Source: Chryseobacterium sp. MEBOG06 (lineage in GTDB: Bacteria > Bacteroidota > Bacteroidia > Flavobacteriales > Weeksellaceae). From it: a stretch of DNA of 64,000 nt. The stretch is taken from contig NZ_CP084580.1 in the NCBI RefSeq assembly GCF_021869765.1, positions 3,162,001 to 3,226,000 on the forward strand. The letters run 5' to 3'. Within the stretch, counting starts at the first letter, position 1; each line of letters opens with the position of its first letter. Of this stretch, positions 53,440 to 60,400 are shown piece by piece. The translations under genes were made by a program, and so were the position numbers. The notes beneath the pieces are model-generated. The model made no database searches and was not told the origin of the DNA. It saw only the letters and a list, made by a program, of their open reading frames with translations.

Positions 53440-54858
53440 TTAAGGGATTAAATAAAGTTTGGTAATATCCAGTTCCTGGGTAGACCTCATCAGCTCTATT
53501 CCCGCTCTTCTCTGGTTAAAAATCGCATTCTGATATTCCAGTTCAACGGCTTCCAGATCATTTTCGGCATCAATAAGCTGTGACGATTTGCTCATTCCGT
53601 ATCTGAATTCTTTTTCAGCCTGTACCAAAGCGCTTTTTGCAAGCTCTTTTTCTTTGGCTTTCAAAGTAATCTGAGCAGAAGCAATGTCATAATTGGTTTG
53701 ATTGTTAGCCAGATTCAGCGTAAGTTTTTTTAATGCATCTTCTTTCTGGTTCTGCAATACTTCTTTTCCGACTTTAGCGGTTTCTTCCGCATGTTTCCCT
53801 TCTTTTCCGTCAAAAAGTTCCCATTTGAATCCAACTCCTGCAGTGACAAATGGGAATACGTTGATATTATTGGGTCTCCAGTCCAGTTTCTTACCTTCAT
53901 ATCCAAGTAATGGCACTGCCGGGACTACATTTTCAGAACTCTTGATACGGTTTCCATAAAGTCCGATATAATAAGCGGAAGCCATCAGCTGTACTTTGGG
54001 GATTATCCATGTTCTTTCAGCTTTGATTTTATAATCAGCAGCGGTAATCCCATGTTCAAGGGCGCGGATTTCGGCTCTCTGCTCTATTCCTTTTTCGGAA
54101 GACAGCAATTCTACAGGGGATAATACAGGATCAATCATTCTGAGACGCTCTCTGTTGATGCCTGTTAAAATATACAGCTGGGTAAGAAGCAGTTCTTTTT
54201 TCCCTTCGTATTCTACTACCTTAGCGTTTAAAGTAGCCTGAGCCAATTCAATTTTCTTGTGATCATAAGGCGTGATCAAGCCATAGCCTAAAGCTTTATC
54301 GGCAGTCTTTCTGTTGATATCAAGTCTTTTTGTACTTTCATCCAGCACTTTTTTAGATTGATGAATCAATGCCAGCTGATCATAAGCTTTGGAAATAGCA
54401 GCAACAACTTCGTCTTTTGTTTTCTCCAGAAGAATATCTTCAGACTTCTTTTTTTCCTCAATGGCTTTCTTCAGATATTTAACCTTTCCTCCGGAGTACA
54501 GAAGCATTTTGGCATCTGCTTTTGCAATACCTGAAAATCCGGATACATTGAAGTTATTGTTAAAAGCACCTTCGGGAATATTGATAAAAGGGGCAAGGTT
54601 AATTTCCGGTGATGTAAGTCTTGCCGTCCCGTTAAGATAACCGGCTTTTCCGCTCAGTTCTAAGGTAGGAAGAAAAATATCTTTCAGTTTATGTTCGTCA
54701 AGATCGGTAAGTTTATTTTGAGTAATCTGCATTTTGAGATTCGAATCCCGAATCATAGCACTATCCAAAAGCTCCTTAAAACCGGGAGCTGACTGTGCCC
54801 AGCCAAAAGCAGGTAAAGCAAAAAAACTAAACGTAAAAATCAATAAATTGTTTTTCAT
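53440..54858 (-). CDS. TolC-family outer-membrane efflux protein
   Basis: This 472-aa protein has a signal peptide ending GWAQ and two OEP repeats, each with long coiled-coil helices and short barrel strands (first around 30-240, second around 255-460, e.g. ALVQAEKEFRYGMSKSSQLIDAENDLEAVELEYQNA). It forms the outer-membrane channel of the three-gene export operon with HlyD and ABC-2 permease proteins. An 8-bp perfect inverted repeat upstream at 54891-54910 may be an operator. Confidence 0.92.
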   Translation of the reverse strand: MKNNLLIFTFSFFALPAFGWAQSAPGFKELLDSAMIRDSNLKMQITQNKLTDLDEHKLKDIFLPTLELSGKAGYLNGTARLTSPEINLAPFINIPEGAFNNNFNVSGFSGIAKADAKMLLYSGGKVKYLKKAIEEKKKSEDILLEKTKDEVVAAISKAYDQLALIHQSKKVLDESTKRLDINRKTADKALGYGLITPYDHKKIELAQATLNAKVVEYEGKKELLLTQLYILTGINRERLRMIDPVLSPVELLSSEKGIEQRAEIRALEHGITAADYKIKAERTWIIPKVQLMASAYYIGLYGNRIKSSENVVPAVPLLGYEGKKLDWRPNNINVFPFVTAGVGFKWELFDGKEGKHAEETAKVGKEVLQNQKEDALKKLTLNLANNQTNYDIASAQITLKAKEKELAKSALVQAEKEFRYGMSKSSQLIDAENDLEAVELEYQNAIFNQRRAGIELMRSTQELDITKLYLIP

Positions 54859-54873
54859 GGTTTATGTTTATAA

Positions 54874-54910
54874 CAAATATAATGCAAAAAATCTTTAAAT
54901 CCTTAAAGAT
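54874..54910 (-). promoter_or_regulatory. Candidate -7 box and operator-like inverted repeat before tolC-type gene
   Basis: A TATATTTG box on the minus strand (54874-54881) fits TAnnTTTG. Just upstream, arms 54891-54898 and 54903-54910 form a perfect 8-bp inverted repeat with a 4-nt spacer, a typical layout for a repressor site. No adjacent regulator gene is present, so the regulator is unknown. Confidence 0.35.
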
Positions 54911-55319
54911 AATTCTACAAAGCAGTGAATTTAAATTTAGTTTAAAATGTGTTTAAGTATAATCTACTTTAAAATCAAGTTTTAACAAAACTGTTTAAAT
55001 GTCAATTAAAAATTAAAAAACTTAAAAAAAATATATAACTCTACTTTATTGACTTACTTTTTCAAGTGTTTTTTATCGGAATACAAGGTGATATAAGAGT
55101 TTTTATCTAAAAAAAACAAACTATAGTACTTGCTGTTTTCTTCCGATACCCAGTTCCGATCTCTTAGAAAAAAAAGACAAAAACTTCATATTTTTATAAT
55201 ATGATAGAATATAAAGATCCCTTCTGAATGATAAAAATCACCCTCAATAATGAGTGCAGTTTTGCCTTCCTGCTAAAGATATTAAAACCTTAATTGACTT
55301 TAAACGCCCGCTTATAAGC

Positions 55320-55353
55320 AAAAACTCCCCACATTTTACTGTGAGGAGTTTTC
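55320..55353 (-). terminator. Terminator after the ecotin gene
   Basis: Arms AAAACTCC/GGAGTTTT (55321-55328 with 55345-55352), extended by CACA/TGTG with one mismatch, lie 19 bases past the ecotin stop and end in a T-run. Confidence 0.7.
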
Positions 55354-55371
55354 TGCTTATAATAAGTAAGC

Positions 55372-55860
55372 TTATTTTTGAACGGCCTTTTTCATTGTGT
55401 TATCAGGTCTTAAAATTCTGTAACGCACTTCAATGTCTTTCGGCACATAAAATACCAATGGCAGTTTGCTGTTGTATCTTACAATTTCAGGTTTTAGGGT
55501 AACAAACTTTTTAGTCAGTTTCTTATCAAGGCAGCCCATTAGTGTTCCTGCTGTTTCACCTTTAGATTCTACTTCATAATAGTTATACCCCCATCCCTGA
55601 AGATCCTGGCTTTTCATTTCTCCCATTAAGAAGTAATTGTTACAATCCAGCATTTTTTCAGCACCCACAAAAAGTTCAACCTTCAAATCGTTTTCATTTT
55701 TTGCAATGGGAAGCTGAATATATACTTGTTTGTAGCCATCCTTTGCTTTTGGGAACATTTCAATCTGCAGTTTTTCAAACTTTTCAGCTTTCTTTTGAGC
55801 GAAAGCATTTACACCGGCCAACAATATCAATCCTGTCATTAATGTTTTTGAAAATTTCAT
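55372..55860 (-). CDS. eco: Ecotin, periplasmic serine-protease inhibitor
   Basis: Ecotin inhibits trypsin-fold serine proteases by a substrate-like loop. This 162-aa protein has a signal peptide ending FAQ. The order of conserved blocks is FPKAKDGYKQVYIQLP, KVELFVGAEKMLDCN, GWGYNYYEVESKG, then the reactive loop AGTLMGC (P1 Met, Cys pair with the earlier Cys) and a C-terminal LPLVFYVPKDIEVRYRIL dimer strand. The P1 Met matches the E. coli protein. It lies just beside the alpha-2-macroglobulin gene, another protease inhibitor. Confidence 0.92.
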   Translation of the reverse strand: MKFSKTLMTGLILLAGVNAFAQKKAEKFEKLQIEMFPKAKDGYKQVYIQLPIAKNENDLKVELFVGAEKMLDCNNYFLMGEMKSQDLQGWGYNYYEVESKGETAGTLMGCLDKKLTKKFVTLKPEIVRYNSKLPLVFYVPKDIEVRYRILRPDNTMKKAVQK

Positions 55861-55973
55861 CTTTTAATAATTTTTTTAATTTGTATTATCTTAATTCCAA
55901 AAACCATTCCAAAATTAAACAATTGTTTGGTTTTTTTTCATTTAATTATATTTTTACTTGAAATCTTTAAACA

Positions 55974-56003
55974 AAAAACTGTAGTAAAATCACTACAGTT
56001 TTT
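55974..56003 (-). terminator. Original terminator of the alpha-2-macroglobulin gene, now displaced
   Basis: A perfect 12-bp stem (55974-55985 with 55992-56003) with A/T tails sits just left of the IS element. Remove the IS and it would follow the macroglobulin stop by about 20 bases. Confidence 0.65.
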
Positions 56004-56056
56004 ATGTTTATCAGTTTGTCTAGTCCTGAAATAGCGATACATAAAAACAAATCGTT

Positions 56057-56491
56057 ATGGAAGAACAATTAAAATCTGTGTACATCAAACGTACACAAAA
56101 AGATTACAGTTTAAGTTTAAAACTTCAAATAGTAAAAGAAGTTGAATCTGGAGCATCTACCATTACCGCTAGTCGCAAGAAGTATGGTATACAATCCCAC
56201 GGGACTATTTTAAATTGGCTGAGAAAATATGGTAACTTTGATTGGGAAAACCAAAGACCTTATGCTATGGAAAAGACACCTGAACAACGTATTATGGAAT
56301 TAGAAGCAGAAGTTAAGCTTCTTGAAAAACAGAAAGCCTTCTTGGAAAAACAGGCTTATATTGCTGATAAAAAAGTGATATTTTTTGATATGATGATTCA
56401 ACTTGCAGAGAAAGAATATCACATTGATATTCGAAAAAATTCACCACCCGAACAATCGATTACTTCCGCAGTAAAGAAAAAGAAACTTTGA
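56057..56491 (+). CDS. IS3-family transposase OrfA
   Basis: This 144-aa protein has an N-terminal helix-turn-helix (SLKLQIVKEVESGASTITASRKKYGIQSHGTILNWLRKYG) followed by a leucine-zipper-like coiled coil (PEQRIMELEAEVKLLEKQKAFLEKQ). OrfA binds the terminal repeats and regulates transposition. It ends in a Lys-rich A-run (KKKKL) that overlaps the start of orfB, the usual site of -1 ribosomal frameshifting that fuses OrfA to OrfB. Confidence 0.92.
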   Translation: MEEQLKSVYIKRTQKDYSLSLKLQIVKEVESGASTITASRKKYGIQSHGTILNWLRKYGNFDWENQRPYAMEKTPEQRIMELEAEVKLLEKQKAFLEKQAYIADKKVIFFDMMIQLAEKEYHIDIRKNSPPEQSITSAVKKKKL

Positions 56492-57357
56492 TTTTTACTT
56501 GTGGATTGTTAGGGTTAAATAGACAAATCTATTATAGAAGTATCAAGCGTACAAAAGTCTGTAGGAACAGGGCTTCAGAGGTTGTAGATCTTGTGGAGGG
56601 TATTCGTATTAAAATGCCCAGATTAGGAGCAAGGAAACTATATTTTATTTTAAAAGAATCACTAAGTTCTATCAAAGTAGGAAGAGATAAATTTTTTGAC
56701 ATCCTAAGAGCGAATCATTTATTGATTATACCCAAGAAAAATTACCATGTTACTACCAACTCCCATCATCGTTTCAGAAAGCATAAAAATTTGATCCTAG
56801 ACTATCAGATAACAAAACCCAATCAGGTTTGGGTTGCAGATATTACTTATATTGGGAACAGGAAAAATCCAAGTTATTTAAGTTTAATAACCGATGCATA
56901 TTCCAAGAAAATAGTGGGACATTTTGTAGCAGATAATTTAAATACAGAGAGTAGTCTTGTAGCATTGAAAAGAGCTTTAAAGAAACACAAAGGTATGGCA
57001 GGCTCATTAATCCATCATTCTGATCGTGGCTTACAATACTGCTCGAATGAATATCAGAAAGTTTTGCAAAAACATCAATTAAAATGCAGTATGACACAAA
57101 ACTCTGATCCTTATGAAAATGCAGTAGCAGAAAGGATTAATGGTATTTTAAAGCAGGAATTTAATATTGACAGGAATTCTATAAACAATGCTTTAAGAAG
57201 AAAATTAGTGGATGAATCCATTGAAATTTACAATGGTCTGCGTCCTCATTTTTCGAATTATTATTTAACACCAAATCAGATGCATACACAGTCGAAAATT
57301 AAAATGAGAACTTATAAAAATAAAAACCAAAGCAAAAGAAAATTTGCTCTGGTTTAA
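56488..57357 (+). CDS. IS3-family transposase OrfB (DDE integrase)
   Basis: This 289-aa frame holds the HTH_21 region (about 45-90) and the rve integrase core with the DDE triad: Asp in VWVADITYIGN (about 115), Asp in LIHHSDRGLQYCS (about 176) and Glu in ENAVAERINGILKQEF (about 214). The listed start is TTG at 56488, one frame back from orfA, so it is most likely made as an OrfAB fusion by -1 frameshift at the A-rich run near 56474-56486 rather than from its own start. Confidence 0.92.
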   Translation: MIFTCGLLGLNRQIYYRSIKRTKVCRNRASEVVDLVEGIRIKMPRLGARKLYFILKESLSSIKVGRDKFFDILRANHLLIIPKKNYHVTTNSHHRFRKHKNLILDYQITKPNQVWVADITYIGNRKNPSYLSLITDAYSKKIVGHFVADNLNTESSLVALKRALKKHKGMAGSLIHHSDRGLQYCSNEYQKVLQKHQLKCSMTQNSDPYENAVAERINGILKQEFNIDRNSINNALRRKLVDESIEIYNGLRPHFSNYYLTPNQMHTQSKIKMRTYKNKNQSKRKFALV

Positions 57358-57406
57358 TTATTTATTTTTGTCTTATAATCTGTATCAGATTTTCAGGACT
57401 AGTCAG

Positions 57407-60400
57407 TTATTCTGAGACGGTTACATTATTCCCTTTTGTGTGGGCATTCATCTGCGGTGCATAGTAATTCTGCATAGTAGTAATCCCGTTGGAGAATTTT
57501 CCGGATGCATTGGCAACCACATCATATTCAAAAACGTATTTTCCTTTCGGCATATATTGGATATAGAAATTGGTAGATGCATCTTTGACAGACTGGTAAT
57601 ATCCCAGATTATTTTTCCATTGGTACCCAGACAATGCATCCAGAGGCTCCAATCCCGCCGCACGCATATCTTTAATATGAATAAATTCCATAGCTCGGTC
57701 TGTATTCAGAATCATTCTTACCGTTACTTTGTCACCCACTTTCAATGGTGTTTCAGTTGAGATTTTCTGAAGTTCTTCTCCGTTGGCAGTTTTCACTTTT
57801 TTGTAAAGCTCTTTGGTTACGGAAATGTAATTTTCAGAAGATTTTATTTTATCTAAATCCTCATAATACTGCCAGAACAGCCCTCCCTGAACAATTCCGG
57901 GACCTGGTTTTGTTACGGTAACAGTTGCCAGATTTTTATCTACAGTATCTGTTTTCACTGTTGATTTCACATATCCCGTAGCCTGAGTCTGAGCAGCGAG
58001 TTCTTTGCCACCCCAAACAATTGTTGCTTTATCACTTTCTGTTCCCGTCCATGATTTTCCTGAATTTAATAGTGTAAAGATCACTTCGGCAGTTCCTCTT
58101 GAGCTTCCCCATGAATTGACTTCTTTCTGAGTGACCAGCCAGATCTTCATATCTTCAATGAATTTCTGATCATTAGCTTTAAGGGTATTAAAAGCTTCTA
58201 ATGCTCCTGCATGGTTCACTATTTTAGAGCCAAACCAGCCCCAATCATTAAGGTTTTGCTTCCAATAGACCCCCTGTGTTTTTGTATCTGTAGAAGTCTC
58301 TTTAAGATAGGTCATCAATTTATCAGATACTGCTTTCAGCCCATAGTCATTCATTAATAATGCAGCACGGTGCAGCCCAAAGAAGGTGAAATCTGTGATT
58401 TTTGCGGTTTGTGCTTTCTGTTTTATCAGAGTTTTAAGTGTCGCTCCTTTTCCTTTTAAAGGATATTGTTTTTCCCAATAGTTTCGGGTATTAAGATAAT
58501 CCAGTGTCCAGTTATTCCAGACATTTATTTTCTTCATATCGGCATATTTGCTGATCTCGTTATCTACATACTGGATCAGTTTTGCAACCATATTTTTCTG
58601 ATCATCACTTTGATAATCTTTTACATTATCTTTTAACCACACATTGATTTTACCCAGATTTTTAAGGATATACAATGATGTCCCGTAAGAACTTGGATAA
58701 CCCGCATACCACGAGAATCCACCGTCAGGATTCTGTAATTTCTTCAAGTCGTCCCAATCCTGATTAATAGAATTTCTCATCGTATTGGTATCAAACAGCA
58801 TTGCCAGTTTCTGCATCTGCTCTCCTTCATTTTTACTTTCCAATACCCAAGGTGTTTCTTCTAATAACAATTGCTTAAGCTCCTGATTTTTTTCAAGGCT
58901 TGAATTTAATAATCCTTTGCTTTGATATTCTTCGAAAATTGTTTTCATTTTCGGATTGGCCTTAAATATTTCAGAAGCCAGCACATCCGCAAACCATTTG
59001 TTGAAGATAACATCGGCAGAATTATTCTGGTCGTTTTTCAAACTTGGAAGCGCAAACATTACTTCCCAGATTGGGTTGGTAGTCAGCTCCAGTGTATTGG
59101 AAACATTAGAAACCGTAGCAGATGTATGATCTTTAAGATGATCCAGTACGAATGTTTTCGTTTCTCCTTCTTTTACAAAAACCGGAACAGCATCTGTTAC
59201 CAGCATTCTGTTTGGCAATACAGCAACAGCCTGTTGCTCACCATCTGAATAAGCTCCGGCTTTTGCCACTACTTTTAAAATGATAGAGGAAACATTATTG
59301 GGAACTTTTAACTTCCATGTTAATGCTCCGTTTTCATTTTCACTTAAATTAAAGTTTTGCATTCCTGACGTTACACTAAATTTTGAAGAGATATTCTCAT
59401 TGGTAAAAGCATCGAGGATTTGTAATTCTGCGGAACCATTGAGTTTCTTATCCGTAAGGTTGGATAATTTGGACTGTAAATTCAGTTCATCTCCTTCTCT
59501 TAAAAATCGGGGATAATTTGGTGTTACAGAAAATTCTTTCTGGGTTATCACTTCTTTCTCCAAAGTTGCGGCTCTGGCATCTGCGGTATGAGCCAGGAAC
59601 ATCAGTTTCCATTTTGTGAGCGCTTCAGGGGATGTGAATTCAAAGTTTACGTTTCCTTCTACATCGGTTTTCAGATCCGGATAGAAGAATGCAGTTTCGT
59701 TCAGGTTTTTACGAACAGCTACTTTTTCCAGGTTTTCTCCAGAAGATCCTGGTGGAGGAGTTTCTACTTTCGGAGCTTTTACAGCTTCAGGAACAACATT
59801 CTGCATCACCTCTATTTTATCTTCTGCCACGATACCATTTGTCACCATCATACTCTTTCTTGCCATTGCAACTGGTGGAGCCGGTGAATAACTTGATCTT
59901 TTTGTTCCTCCTACTACTACGCCAGCTGCATTTCCACGATAAAATGTAAATGTATTATCTCCATCAAACCAATTGAAAGAAGGAACCTCTACAGAATCTC
60001 CGCTGAAATAGTCAAGAGTTTTCTGATACCCCCTCTCTTCGAGATAGTTTTGAATATCATATGACACTATTCTTCTAACAGGAGTATACAACCTATTCCA
60101 TCTATAGTTATTTACGGCAAATTTATCCAGAGACATATCGTACATATTGGCAAGCACCTCGGCATTGATTTTCTCTTTATCGTTTCCGGTTACTTTTACG
60201 CTCCATTTCTCCTTTACATTAGGCTCAAGCTTGTCCCTGAAGGTGACCGTTTCAATTTTTAAAGGAAGTTCTGTATCTTTTATTTTTAAACTTACCGTCT
60301 GGGTATTGACATCGTTGAATGCTACGATCTGAAACTGAAGATTCAGTTCGGATATATTTTTATCTTTGGGAATGTCAATGGTATATTCCAGAATTCCTTT

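Larger units (their letters stand above)
54859..55371. other. Long intergenic region between export operon and ecotin gene
   Basis: These 513 bases are very AT-rich. They hold the candidate promoter/operator of the export operon (54874-54910) and the ecotin terminator (55320-55353). No open frame is convincing. Confidence 0.5.
56021..57401 (+). mobile_element. IS3-family insertion sequence
   Basis: This 1381-bp element has terminal inverted repeats (TAGTCCTGAAA at 56021-56031 and its complement at 57391-57401, with further matches inward) and a 3-bp direct repeat GTC at 56018-56020 and 57402-57404, as expected for IS3 transposition. It holds two overlapping frames, orfA and orfB, in the order and phase usual for the family. 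Terminal TG/CA is absent, which some IS3 groups allow. It separates the alpha-2-macroglobulin gene from its terminator. Both ORFs look intact, so it may still move. Confidence 0.88.
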
